This document shows positions 48,428 through 56,693 of a DNA stretch of 56,914 bases, piece after piece. The DNA comes from Bacteroidales bacterium. GTDB lineage: Bacteria > Bacteroidota > Bacteroidia > Bacteroidales > UBA12077. Position 1 is the stretch's first letter, and every line of letters starts with the position of its first letter. The stretch lies in NCBI GenBank assembly GCA_018334675.1, contig JAGXLL010000016.1:1-56914 (forward strand), read 5' to 3'. The notes beneath the pieces are model-generated. The model was given only the letters and a program-made list of their open reading frames with translations. It had not been told where the DNA came from and ran no database searches. The position numbers and the translations under genes are program-made.

Positions 48428-49432
48428 TTAATGGTTTGCCAGCTCCATGAAGAGTTCATTTTTATTGATGTTACCGATACAAGCTTCGATGCAGCGTCCG
48501 CAACCTGTACAGGCAGTGGATTCAAATTTCTGGGGTTTCCAAACATACTTGCACATGTACCGGTTGTAGAAGCGTTTGTGCAGAGGGCTAAGGGGATCTT
48601 CGCCGGCGGCAACCTTCTCGAATCCCGGATACTGGCAGGCATCCAGATGACGAACCTTCTCGAATCCCGGCCGCTCCATCAGCAGAAAGCATGTGCATGT
48701 GGGACATATGGTGGCACATGCCCCACAGGAAACACAGGTTTCTGAATATTTTTTCCAGATTTCCTGGTTGGATTGATTCACCAACTCACCCGTCTTCCGG
48801 TAGTCTGGTAAACCCTGGTTGTTGTGATTCAGCCATTCTTCCACCTCTTTGCGTTTGTCCAGCAGCGACTGGATCTCATTCTCGGTAGGCTCGTGGAAAG
48901 TGGTGTGCTTTTCCATTTCTTTGATGAGCTCAGCTCCCTTTTCGCTGTGGGTATAAAGATAGATGACTCCCCCAAAAAGGCTCAGGGTCAGATCGTGGTT
49001 GCTCTGGGGATAGGGTTTGATGCCGTAAGTAGTGCAATGGCAGTGCTCCTGGATGCTATGGCAGTCGGTTCCGATGAGTATACAGGCATCCCGGTTTTTT
49101 TTGTAGACCGGATCCACATAATCGCGGTTCAGATACATCTCGTCCTGTATATTGGCCGCCTCCAGGTCGCAGGAAGGAATGCCCAGAATGATCTTACGCC
49201 GGGGAGGCGGTTCGATGTGCACCACATTTTCTTCCACCGGCATGAAGAATGTCTTCAGGGGCGTGGCCGGTTTGGGTTGGTTGTAAACGATGTGGGGAAT
49301 GGACTCAGCCTCGATCAGCTCATAATCCTGTTGCTCACCATAGAACAAAGGGGCATATATTCCAAAATCGTTGATTAAATTTGCCAGGGATTTTTCCCAG
49401 TCATGCCTGGTTAAGGAGTAATATTTGTTCAT
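48428..49432 (-). CDS. 4Fe-4S subunit of the diaphorase (sulfhydrogenase beta/HydB-type), first gene of the [NiFe]-hydrogenase operon
   Basis: A 334-residue iron-sulfur protein of the sulfhydrogenase/anaerobic sulfite reductase A family. The C-terminal half has two 4Fe-4S motifs, CVSCGACATICPTC near 229 and CTGCGRCIEAC near 310, after a domain with cysteines in GIPSCDLEAANI and DCHSIQEHCHC. ATG 49432 is chosen; an upstream GTG at 49453 lies inside a Rex-like operator. It relays electrons between the gamma subunit and the rest of the complex. It is the promoter-proximal gene of a roughly 12-kb minus-strand operon divergent from rex. Confidence 0.9.
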   Translation of the reverse strand: MNKYYSLTRHDWEKSLANLINDFGIYAPLFYGEQQDYELIEAESIPHIVYNQPKPATPLKTFFMPVEENVVHIEPPPRRKIILGIPSCDLEAANIQDEMYLNRDYVDPVYKKNRDACILIGTDCHSIQEHCHCTTYGIKPYPQSNHDLTLSLFGGVIYLYTHSEKGAELIKEMEKHTTFHEPTENEIQSLLDKRKEVEEWLNHNNQGLPDYRKTGELVNQSNQEIWKKYSETCVSCGACATICPTCTCFLLMERPGFEKVRHLDACQYPGFEKVAAGEDPLSPLHKRFYNRYMCKYVWKPQKFESTACTGCGRCIEACIGNINKNELFMELANH

Positions 49433-49437
49433 GATTA

Positions 49438-49455
49438 TTGTTATATTTTTCACAA
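49438..49455. promoter_or_regulatory. Predicted Rex operator before the [NiFe]-hydrogenase operon
   Basis: TTGTTATATTTTTCACAA has arms TTGT(T/G)A and T(C/A)ACAA and matches the Rex palindrome well. It lies 6 bases before the first start codon of the minus-strand hydrogenase operon. Confidence 0.7.
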
Positions 49456-49592
49456 AACAAGATAGGAAAGATGTGAATTTGAGTCAATATGTTATGGAAC
49501 AATATCACAATAAACGGGTCTAAACAGAATTGGTTTAAATAAAAATAGTCTTATAACCAGCATGATAGAGGAGGTTTGCTATTTAATAAAAA

Positions 49593-49610
49593 TAGTTATA
49601 TATTTCACAA
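49593..49610. promoter_or_regulatory. Predicted Rex operator in the rex promoter region (distal)
   Basis: TAGTTATATATTTCACAA resembles the neighbouring operator at 49438, with one changed outer base. It stands about 35 bases before the rex start codon, consistent with autoregulation. Confidence 0.55.
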
Positions 49611-49621
49611 TAATTTTTCAA

Positions 49622-49639
49622 TTGAGAAAAATTTCACAA
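49622..49639. promoter_or_regulatory. Predicted Rex operator in the rex promoter region (proximal)
   Basis: TTGAGAAAAATTTCACAA fits TTGTGAA-N4-TTCACAA with one mismatch. It lies 5 bases before the rex ATG, so binding would block transcription or overlap the ribosome site. Confidence 0.65.
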
Positions 49640-49644
49640 TAATT

Positions 49645-50259
49645 ATGGGAACTTTTGCACAGACCAAACGGTTGCTTCGCTATCGGATGGGTTTGATCCG
49701 GCTGAAGAAGATGGGGCTGGAGAAGGTCTTTTCCTATACCCTTGGAAAGGAGACGGGGGTGACAGCCGAGCTGGTGCGTAAGGATTTTTCTGCATTTGGT
49801 ATCAAGGGCCACCGAAGGGGTGGTTATGATGTGGATCATTTATTGTCTTCCCTGGAGCGGATATTTGGCAAGGAACGTGTACAGAATGTGATTGTGGTAG
49901 GTATGGGCAACATGGGCAAGGCCATCTCCATGTATAAAGGATTTCGCGATCACAAAATGAATATAGTAGCCGGATTCGACATCGACCCGGCCAAACTGAA
50001 CAAGAAGTTTCAGATACCCGTGTATCCAATGGAGAATATGGGAGAAGTCATTGAGGCCTTCAATGTATCGGTGGCTGTGCTTACCGTGCCCGAGGTAGCG
50101 GCCCAGGAAGCAGTTGACAACCTTGTGAGCCACGGCATTCAGGGTATCCTGAACCTGGCACCCGTGCTTTTGAAAACACCCGATTATGTGCTGGTCAACA
50201 ATGTGAACCTGATGGTGGAACTCGAAAGGCTGATGTATCACTCCGGGGTCCTGAAATAG
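49645..50259 (+). CDS. rex: Redox-sensing transcriptional repressor Rex
   Basis: A 204-residue repressor that binds DNA when the NADH/NAD+ ratio is low and lets go when NADH binds. The N-terminal winged helix contains TAELVRKDFSAFG near 38-50. The C-terminal Rossmann domain has VVGMGNMGKAI near 86-96 and a domain-swap helix at the end. ATG 49645 is chosen because it begins the family-like region; an upstream TTG at 49576 would place the start against the GAGGAGG sequence. It is divergent from the [NiFe]-hydrogenase operon, with three operator-like palindromes between, and it is the likely regulator of the other redox operons in the window. Confidence 0.93.
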   Translation: MGTFAQTKRLLRYRMGLIRLKKMGLEKVFSYTLGKETGVTAELVRKDFSAFGIKGHRRGGYDVDHLLSSLERIFGKERVQNVIVVGMGNMGKAISMYKGFRDHKMNIVAGFDIDPAKLNKKFQIPVYPMENMGEVIEAFNVSVAVLTVPEVAAQEAVDNLVSHGIQGILNLAPVLLKTPDYVLVNNVNLMVELERLMYHSGVLK

Positions 50260-50263
50260 ATGC

Positions 50264-50306
50264 TTGAATGAGGCTAAGGCTAAGCCTCAGCCTCAGGTTC
50301 ATTCAA
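50264..50306. repeat. Hairpin element built from GGCTAA/GGCTGA-type hexamers
   Basis: TTGAATGAGGCTAAGGC (50264-50280) pairs imperfectly with GCCTCAGCCTCAGGTTCATTCAA (50284-50306). The same hexamers form the arms of a larger inverted repeat at 56020-56167. It sits between rex and hypF and may act as a terminator-like structure or a mobile intergenic repeat. Confidence 0.6.
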
Positions 50307-50363
50307 TCATCTTAAATGGCTATTTACTTTCTGGTATCAATACGTTAAATTAGTAAGAAAAAA

Positions 50364-52664
50364 TTGAGCGATAACTCCGCATACAAGATACACATTCAAG
50401 GCCTGGTGCAGGGGGTTGGGTTCCGGCCCTTCATTTATCGCCTGGCCACACAGAACCGTTTAAAGGGTTGGGTGGTGAACCGCAACGATGGGGTTATCGT
50501 CAAAGTTCATGGCGAAGCCGAAACGGTAGAGCAGTTTATTTCACAGATCCGGGCTTATGCTCCTGAGGCTTCCCGCATACGGAGCATAAACTGGCAGGCA
50601 AGCGATGATGAGGGGGCCGAGGATTTCCATATCATCTCCAGCGAAGACCGTTCCCGGCAAATCACAGACATTAGTCCGGATATAGCCGTATGTACTCAGT
50701 GTCTCGAGGATATGAGGCGTCAGCCGCACCGCATCCAGTACCCCTTCATCAACTGCACCCATTGTGGCCCGAGGTTTTCCATTATCCGGGAGTTGCCTTA
50801 TGACCGGCCCAACACCACCATGTCGTCTTTTAGGATGTGCCGGGTGTGCAAAGAGGAATACCGGGATGTGAACGACCGCCGTTTTCATGCCCAGCCGGTG
50901 GCCTGTAACCACTGTGGCCCTGCCTATGAATATTATCAACAGGGACGTGTCATCCGGGATACATCCAAAATGCTCTCCCAGCTTGCCTCTGCCCTTGAAA
51001 AAGGCTGGATCATTGCACTGAAGGGCATTGGCGGATTTCATCTGGTATGTGATGCCACCAATGAAAGAAGCGTGGCCCGCCTGCGCCGGATCAAAAAACG
51101 GGATGCCCGGCCTTTTGCCTGTATGTTTGCCGACCTGGAGACAGCCCGTCAATATGCTCATATTGGCGAACAGGAGGCCATCAGCCTTACTTCCTGGAGG
51201 CGGCCCATCGTGTTGCTCCGCCAGAAGAGATCCCTGGCATCACAGGTGAACAGCCCCCTGGATACCCTGGGCGCCATGCTGCCTTATATGCCCGTGCATC
51301 ATATGCTTTTTTCCGAGATAAACCTGCCAGCTGTGGTAATGACCAGCGCCAATTTCAGCCAGGAACCATTGATTGCCGATAACCAATCCGCCTACCATAA
51401 GTTGGGGAGTTATGCCGATGCCTTCCTTTTCCATAATCGTACCATTTATAACCGGGTCGATGATTCCCTGGTGCGCATCATGGACAGTGAAGAACGGCCC
51501 CTTCGGCGGTCCAGGGGATATGCGCCCGAACCCATTCCTTTGGCACGACAGGTGGAGGGTATTCTGGCCACCGGGGCAGAGCTGAAGAACACTTTTTGTC
51601 TGGGCCGGGGTGATCAGGCCATTATGAGCCAGCACATCGGAGATTTGAAAAACCATGATACCTACGATTTTTATACACGTAACATAGAGCTTTTTTTGGG
51701 CCTTTTCAGGATGGAACCCCACGTTGTGGTCAGCGACAGCCATCCCGATTATTTTTCTTCCCGTTTTGCCAGGAACTATGTGTCCCAGAAAAACCGCCGC
51801 GATACCAGTGGACCCAATGGCAATGTGCGACTCATACAGGTGCAGCATCACCATGCCCACATCGTTTCTTGTATGGCCGAACATGGTTTGGATGAGGAGG
51901 TGATCGGCATTGCCCTCGACGGGACGGGGTATGGGGACGATGGTTGCATATGGGGAGGCGAGTTTTTAACCTGTGACCTGGCCGACTACCGCCGCCATAC
52001 CCATCTGGAATATCGGCCTATGCCGGGAGGGGATAAGGCCGTGGATGAGCCCTGGAGGATGGCCCTATCCTGGCTCTATCTTGCTTTTGGAGAGGAGATT
52101 TTTGAGATGAAGCTGGATTTTTTGGCTTCCATGGCTGCTGAAGATATCAAGCTCATTGTATCGATGATGCGTAAAGGCATCCATGCTCCACTCACCTCCA
52201 GTGCCGGCAGACTTTTTGACGCGGCATCTGCATTGCTGAACCTGCGCACGCGATCCCGCTTCGAAGCAGAGGCGGCCATGGTGCTCGAATCCATCGCCGA
52301 TGAGGAAGTTGAACAATATTATACTTTTGATTATACCCAAGCCGGGGTGGGCTTTGCCTCTACCTTCCGGGAGATGATCCGTGACCTGGAGGAGGGATTG
52401 CCGCTGGCTGTTATATCCGCCCGTTTTCACAATACCCTGTCCAGGGCCATAGTATTTATATCCGGTGAGATACGCCGGCAAAGAGGGCTGAACAAAGTGG
52501 TGCTCTCCGGGGGTACCTTTCAGAACCGGTATCTGAGCGAGCGCACGGCCCAATGGCTGAGACAGGATGATTTTGAAGTATTCCAGCACCGCCAGGTTCC
52601 CGCCAATGATGGAGGCATTGCCCTGGGGCAGCTGGTCATCGCATCGAAACAAATTTATCCATAG
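50364..52664 (+). CDS. hypF: Carbamoyltransferase HypF, [NiFe]-hydrogenase cyanide-ligand synthesis
   Basis: A 766-residue enzyme that makes the thiocarbamate precursor of the CN ligands with HypE. Domains in order: acylphosphatase (GLVQGVGFRPFIYRLA, residues 14-29), double zinc fingers (CTQCLEDM, CTHCGPRF, CRVCKEEY, CNHCGPAY), a YrdC-like domain (ALKGIGGFHLVCDA), and a Kae1-like domain with HHHAHIVSCM and ALDGTGYGDDG metal and nucleotide motifs. The start appears to be TTG at 50364, because no ATG or GTG lies before the acylphosphatase domain. It heads hypF-C-D-E-A-B, transcribed away from the hydrogenase operon it serves. Confidence 0.96.
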   Translation: MSDNSAYKIHIQGLVQGVGFRPFIYRLATQNRLKGWVVNRNDGVIVKVHGEAETVEQFISQIRAYAPEASRIRSINWQASDDEGAEDFHIISSEDRSRQITDISPDIAVCTQCLEDMRRQPHRIQYPFINCTHCGPRFSIIRELPYDRPNTTMSSFRMCRVCKEEYRDVNDRRFHAQPVACNHCGPAYEYYQQGRVIRDTSKMLSQLASALEKGWIIALKGIGGFHLVCDATNERSVARLRRIKKRDARPFACMFADLETARQYAHIGEQEAISLTSWRRPIVLLRQKRSLASQVNSPLDTLGAMLPYMPVHHMLFSEINLPAVVMTSANFSQEPLIADNQSAYHKLGSYADAFLFHNRTIYNRVDDSLVRIMDSEERPLRRSRGYAPEPIPLARQVEGILATGAELKNTFCLGRGDQAIMSQHIGDLKNHDTYDFYTRNIELFLGLFRMEPHVVVSDSHPDYFSSRFARNYVSQKNRRDTSGPNGNVRLIQVQHHHAHIVSCMAEHGLDEEVIGIALDGTGYGDDGCIWGGEFLTCDLADYRRHTHLEYRPMPGGDKAVDEPWRMALSWLYLAFGEEIFEMKLDFLASMAAEDIKLIVSMMRKGIHAPLTSSAGRLFDAASALLNLRTRSRFEAEAAMVLESIADEEVEQYYTFDYTQAGVGFASTFREMIRDLEEGLPLAVISARFHNTLSRAIVFISGEIRRQRGLNKVVLSGGTFQNRYLSERTAQWLRQDDFEVFQHRQVPANDGGIALGQLVIASKQIYP

Positions 52665-52666
52665 AT

Positions 52667-52885
52667 ATGTGTTTAAGCATACCCGCAAAGATCATCGAGA
52701 TAAAAGATGATACCGCAACGGTAGAGATTGGTGGCAATCATTATTCGGCCGGGCTCCAGATGTTGGATGATGTCAACCCGGGCGATTACGTATTGCTCCA
52801 TGCCGGTTTTGCCATCCAGAAGATCAGTGATCAGCAGGCCCGTGAGACATTGGAATTGCTCAGAGAGATGGGAGATTTGTCATGA
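52667..52885 (+). CDS. hypC: Hydrogenase assembly chaperone HypC
   Basis: A 72-residue chaperone starting MCLSIPAKIIEI, whose Cys2 is the residue that carries the Fe(CN)2CO unit with HypD. The rest is the small beta-barrel with PGDYVLLHAGFAI near 43-55. It begins 2 bases after hypF and overlaps hypD by four bases, so the proteins are made together, in line with the HypC-HypD complex. Confidence 0.97.
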   Translation: MCLSIPAKIIEIKDDTATVEIGGNHYSAGLQMLDDVNPGDYVLLHAGFAIQKISDQQARETLELLREMGDLS

Positions 52886-53967
52886 AATACATGGATGAAT
52901 ACCGGGACCGCAAGCTGATCGATAACCTGGTCGGGCAGATTACAAAACGGGCCAGCCGGCCTTACACCTTTATGGAGGTTTGTGGCGGCCATACCATGGC
53001 CATCCACAAGTTTGGCATTCCTTCCTTGTTGCCCGGCGGCATCCGGCTGAAATCGGGACCCGGTTGTCCGGTATGCGTTACCGCCAAAACCTATATTGAC
53101 CGGGCCATTACCTATGCCCGGATGCCTGATGTGATTGTCTGTACCTATGGGGATCTGCTGCGGGTACCGGGCAGCCGGGGCTCGCTCTATGATCAGCGGG
53201 CCAAAGGATCGGACATACGGATGGTCTATTCTCTGCTCGAGGCCCTGCGTGTGGCCAGGGAGCATCCCAACCGGCGGGTGGTGTTTCTGGGCATCGGCTT
53301 TGAGACAACCGCCCCCGGCAGTGCGGTGGGTATTTTACAGGCGGACCGCGAGAGGCTCAGTAATTTCTTTGTTCTGAGTTCACATAAGTTGATGCCGCCT
53401 GCCATGGATGCCATTGCTGAGGATGGTGTGGCCATTGACGGCTACCTGTGCCCCGGCCATGTGAGTACCATCACCGGCAGCGCAATGTACCGGCACATCG
53501 CGGAGGATTATGGACTGGCCTGTGTGGTTAGTGGTTTTGAACCTTCCGACATCCTGCAAAGCCTCCTGATGCTGATCGTTCAGCTGGAAGCACAACAACC
53601 GAAGGTGGAGATCCAGTATAAAAGGGCGGTTCGTCCCGAAGGCAATATAAAGGCCCGCAATTTCATGGATCAGGTGTTTGTGCCCCGCGACGACTGGTGG
53701 CGCGGATTGGGTGAGCTGAAAAACAGCGGCCTGGCCATTCGTAAGGAATATCAGCACCATGATGCCGAATATGCGATGCCGGTCGAGGTAACCACCCAGG
53801 AGGAAGATCATGGCTGCATATGCGGGGAGGTACTGAAGGGACACAGCGAACCAACCGACTGTCCCTTGTTTGCCTCTGCCTGTAACCCGGTTCATCCCAT
53901 TGGTGCCTGTATGGTTAGTTCTGAAGGGGCCTGCCAGGCTTTTTATAAATATAAGCGGTATGAGTGA
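52882..53967 (+). CDS. hypD: Hydrogenase formation protein HypD
   Basis: A 361-residue iron-sulfur scaffold on which the Fe(CN)2CO unit is assembled. Motifs are CGGHTMAIHKFGI near residue 34 (Cys for iron and HypC contact), GPGCPVCVT near 58 (redox thiols), and the C-terminal 4Fe-4S cysteines in CICGEVLKG, DCPLFASAC and GACMVSSEGAC. The length is standard. The start overlaps hypC by four bases and its end overlaps hypE by eight. Confidence 0.97.
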   Translation: MKYMDEYRDRKLIDNLVGQITKRASRPYTFMEVCGGHTMAIHKFGIPSLLPGGIRLKSGPGCPVCVTAKTYIDRAITYARMPDVIVCTYGDLLRVPGSRGSLYDQRAKGSDIRMVYSLLEALRVAREHPNRRVVFLGIGFETTAPGSAVGILQADRERLSNFFVLSSHKLMPPAMDAIAEDGVAIDGYLCPGHVSTITGSAMYRHIAEDYGLACVVSGFEPSDILQSLLMLIVQLEAQQPKVEIQYKRAVRPEGNIKARNFMDQVFVPRDDWWRGLGELKNSGLAIRKEYQHHDAEYAMPVEVTTQEEDHGCICGEVLKGHSEPTDCPLFASACNPVHPIGACMVSSEGACQAFYKYKRYE

Positions 53968-54973
53968 GCGAATTCTTTTAAGCCACGGGAGTGGGGGCGA
54001 ACTGACCCATCGCCTCATTGAAGAATTGTTTGTCGCACATTTCGATAATGACCAGCTGCGAAAGCTTTCGGATTCTTCCCTCCTGGGCCGGCGCAATGAT
54101 GAAATCCTTTTCACCACCGATTCTTACGTGGTGGATCCCATCTTCTTTCCGGGAGGTGACATTGGTAAATTATCGGTATGCGGCACAGTGAATGATCTGG
54201 CTGTAGCCGGTGCACAGCCTGCTTATTTGAGTGCCGGTTTTATCATCGAGGAGGGCTTTCCCATGGAGGATCTCAGGCGGGTAGTGGCTTCAATGGCCCG
54301 GGAAGCGAAGCAGGCAGGTGTTCAGATTGTGACCGGCGATACCAAGGTAGTCAACAAAGGAAAAGCCGATAAAATTTTCATCAATACTTCCGGTGTCGGT
54401 TTTTTGCATCCGCATCTTGGGAGCTCCCTCAATGGAAGAGGAATCAAAGAGGGGGATAAGATCATAGTAAACGGCCATTTAGGCGAGCATGGCCTAGCCG
54501 TTCTGGCAGCCCGGGAGGATTTGCAGATCTCCTCGCAGATCCATTCCGATTGCGCCAGCCTGAACGGGTTGATCAATAAAATTCTTAACCAGGTGGAAGG
54601 GGTTCGCATGATGCGTGATTTGACCCGCGGCGGGCTGGCTACTGTGATGTGTGAGTTAGCCGGACAGGCCAATATAGGAATACACCTGGAAGAAGACGAC
54701 CTGCCTGCCGGTGAGCAGGTGAAGGGGTTGTGCGAGATGCTGGGGCTGGATCCCCTGTATCTCGCCAATGAAGGCAAGTTTGTTGCTATGGTGGATGCCC
54801 GTTCGGCCGATAAGATGATGGATGTGATGCGGGCCGATCCTCTGGGGCGAAATGCAAGAGTCATCGGAGAGGTGGTAGAGGAACATCCCTCGAGGGTGGT
54901 CATGCAGACCCGGATAGGGGGCAGGCGCATCATCGAGATGCTTACGGGTGAGCAATTGCCCCGCATCTGTTGA
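53960..54973 (+). CDS. hypE: Carbamoyl-dehydratase HypE
   Basis: A 337-residue PurM-fold ATPase that dehydrates the thiocarbamate on its own C-terminal cysteine to a thiocyanate. The C-terminus ends LPRIC, the diagnostic PRIC tail. The N-terminal LLSHGSGGELTHRLIEELF and the DLAVAGAQPAYLSAGFI region are typical. ATG 53960 overlaps the hypD stop by eight bases and is chosen because the conserved N-terminus starts there. Confidence 0.97.
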   Translation: MSERILLSHGSGGELTHRLIEELFVAHFDNDQLRKLSDSSLLGRRNDEILFTTDSYVVDPIFFPGGDIGKLSVCGTVNDLAVAGAQPAYLSAGFIIEEGFPMEDLRRVVASMAREAKQAGVQIVTGDTKVVNKGKADKIFINTSGVGFLHPHLGSSLNGRGIKEGDKIIVNGHLGEHGLAVLAAREDLQISSQIHSDCASLNGLINKILNQVEGVRMMRDLTRGGLATVMCELAGQANIGIHLEEDDLPAGEQVKGLCEMLGLDPLYLANEGKFVAMVDARSADKMMDVMRADPLGRNARVIGEVVEEHPSRVVMQTRIGGRRIIEMLTGEQLPRIC

Positions 54974-55018
54974 CCCCCCACCGCGGATCAAACATCAAAC
55001 ATTCAACATCCATATAAC

Positions 55019-55360
55019 ATGCATGAGGTATCCATTGTCAACGATTTGTTTCGCATCGTACTGGATGTAGCCGAAAAAGAGAAGCTTTCGCGGATCGATA
55101 AGGTGCATTTTCAATTGGGACGCATGATGCAGGTAGTGCCTGAGTTGTTTCGCTTCGCATTTGATTCGGCTAAGGCCGATACCATTGCCGACCAGGCTCA
55201 ACTGGAGATTGAGTTTTTGTCTGTTAAAATGAGATGTAAGGACTGCGGACATGAATTTGAGGTGGACCAGGAGGATTTTTGCTGTCCGCAATGCCAGGGG
55301 GTTGATCTGGATCTGCTGCAAGGAAAAGAATTGTTCATAAAAAGTATAGAAGGAGAATAG
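55019..55360 (+). CDS. hypA: Nickel-insertion protein HypA
   Basis: A 113-residue metallochaperone. It starts MHEVSIV, with His2 as the nickel ligand. The zinc site is CKDC near residue 74 and CPQC near 90. It delivers nickel to the hydrogenase large subunit with HypB, which is encoded two bases downstream. A 45-base gap separates it from hypE. Confidence 0.96.
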   Translation: MHEVSIVNDLFRIVLDVAEKEKLSRIDKVHFQLGRMMQVVPELFRFAFDSAKADTIADQAQLEIEFLSVKMRCKDCGHEFEVDQEDFCCPQCQGVDLDLLQGKELFIKSIEGE

Positions 55361-55362
55361 CT

Positions 55363-56013
55363 ATGGAAATCAAAGTTATGAAAAGGGTGCTGGACCGCAA
55401 CCAGGATAAGGCGGAACAGATTCGTTCGCTGCTTAAGGAAAAGAAGGTACGTATGTACAATCTGATCAGTTCGCCGGGGGCCGGTAAAACTACTTTGCTG
55501 GAGCAAACATGCCGCCACCTGGATCACCAATTGCGGGTGGGGATCATCGAAGGGGACGTATACACCGACCGGGATGCCCAGAGGCTCAAACAGTATGGTT
55601 TCCCCATCGTACTGATCAATACCGAGGGCGGTTGCCACCTGGATTCCAACAGCATCGACGGAGCCCTCAAAGAATTTGACCTGGAGGAGATGGACCTTTT
55701 GTTTGTGGAGAATGTGGGCAACCTGGTGTGTCCTTCTCATTTTGATCTTGGGGAAACGGCAAAGATTGCGGTAGTAAGCACCAGCGAGGGGGATGACAAA
55801 CCCATTAAATATCCCATGCTTTTCAGGGACGCCCGGGCCGTGATTTTAAACAAAATCGATTTGCTGGAGCACACCAACTTCAATTATGATGCCTTCATCA
55901 AGGACCTTCGTCAGGTAAACCCTACCGTTCCTTTATTTGAGACTTCCTGTACCCGGGGCGAAGGCCTTCAAGACTGGTATCGCTGGCTGGAGCAGGAAGG
56001 GAGAAATGCGTGA
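55363..56013 (+). CDS. hypB: Hydrogenase nickel-incorporation GTPase HypB
   Basis: A 216-residue SIMIBI-class GTPase. The P-loop SSPGAGKTTLLE lies near residue 37, followed by EGDVYTDRDAQRL, the metal-site Cys/His region EGGCHLDSNSI near 88-98, and the guanine-specificity motif NKID near 165. There is no N-terminal His-rich nickel-storage stretch or CCxxC high-affinity site, so it acts through the GTPase-site metal and HypA. It ends the hyp operon. Confidence 0.96.
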   Translation: MEIKVMKRVLDRNQDKAEQIRSLLKEKKVRMYNLISSPGAGKTTLLEQTCRHLDHQLRVGIIEGDVYTDRDAQRLKQYGFPIVLINTEGGCHLDSNSIDGALKEFDLEEMDLLFVENVGNLVCPSHFDLGETAKIAVVSTSEGDDKPIKYPMLFRDARAVILNKIDLLEHTNFNYDAFIKDLRQVNPTVPLFETSCTRGEGLQDWYRWLEQEGRNA

Positions 56014-56019
56014 ATGAAA

Positions 56020-56167
56020 GAGGCTAAGGCTAAGGAAAAAATACATTGTTGAATTGTTGAATTGTCCGAATAAATGATGATTTCATACATTGACAATATA
56101 ACAATTTGACAATTGAACATAAATAAATTTTTTGTCTTCTTCCTTCGCCTCAGCCTCAGCCTTAACC
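56020..56167. repeat. Long imperfect inverted repeat with GGCTAA/GGCTGA arms
   Basis: The left arm AGGCTAAGGCTAAGG (56021-56035) and the right arm CCTCAGCCTCAGCCTTAACC (56148-56167) are imperfect inverted copies. An inner AT-rich pair, TTGAATTGTTGAATTGTC (about 56050-56068) and GACAATATAACAATTTGACAA (about 56091-56111), adds a second stem. It lies between the converging hypB and yjbQ genes and shares its arms with the hairpin at 50264. It may be a short non-autonomous repeat element or a two-way terminator. Confidence 0.6.
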
Positions 56168-56186
56168 TGTATTCCCTCATTTCTTC

Positions 56187-56603
56187 CTATTCTCCAATCA
56201 CCTTCACCAGTACGCGTTTTCTTCTCTTACCGTCGAATTCGCCGTAGAAGATCTGTTCCCAGGGGCCGAAATCGAGTTTGCCTTCGGTGATGGCAACTAC
56301 CACTTCCCGGCCCATGACGGTTCGCTTGAGATGGGCGTCGGCGTTATCCTCGGCTGTGTTGTGCCTGTACTGGTCGTAGGGTTTTTCGGGGGCCAGACCT
56401 TCCAGCCATTCCTCAAAATCCTGATGCAGGCCCGATTCATCATCATTGATGAAAACGCTGGCCGTGATGTGCATGGCATTGACCAGGACCATACCTTCCT
56501 GAACCCCGCTTTTGTGTACCGCTTCTTCCACGGCCGGGGTGATGTTGATCAGTTCTCTTCTCTGGTTTGTACTGAACCACAGTTCTTTGCGATATGATTT
56601 CAT
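56187..56603 (-). CDS. YjbQ family protein (UPF0047)
   Basis: A 138-residue protein of the YjbQ/UPF0047 family, a small trimeric cytoplasmic fold. Family features are [20 protein letters not shown] near residues 37-56 and the C-terminal [24 protein letters not shown]. The conserved His and Asp residues line a metal-like site. Some members have weak thiamin-phosphate synthase activity, but the physiological role is unsettled. Length and motifs are complete. It converges on the hyp operon, with a repeat between them. Confidence 0.9.
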   Translation of the reverse strand: MKSYRKELWFSTNQRRELINITPAVEEAVHKSGVQEGMVLVNAMHITASVFINDDESGLHQDFEEWLEGLAPEKPYDQYRHNTAEDNADAHLKRTVMGREVVVAITEGKLDFGPWEQIFYGEFDGKRRKRVLVKVIGE

Positions 56604-56693
56604 GTTTGAGATTTTTAAGGTTTGACATTATGAAAAGAGATTCGCTAACACGGCGGGATTCATGGATTCTACCGGGTTCGCGAGTCCCCATGC

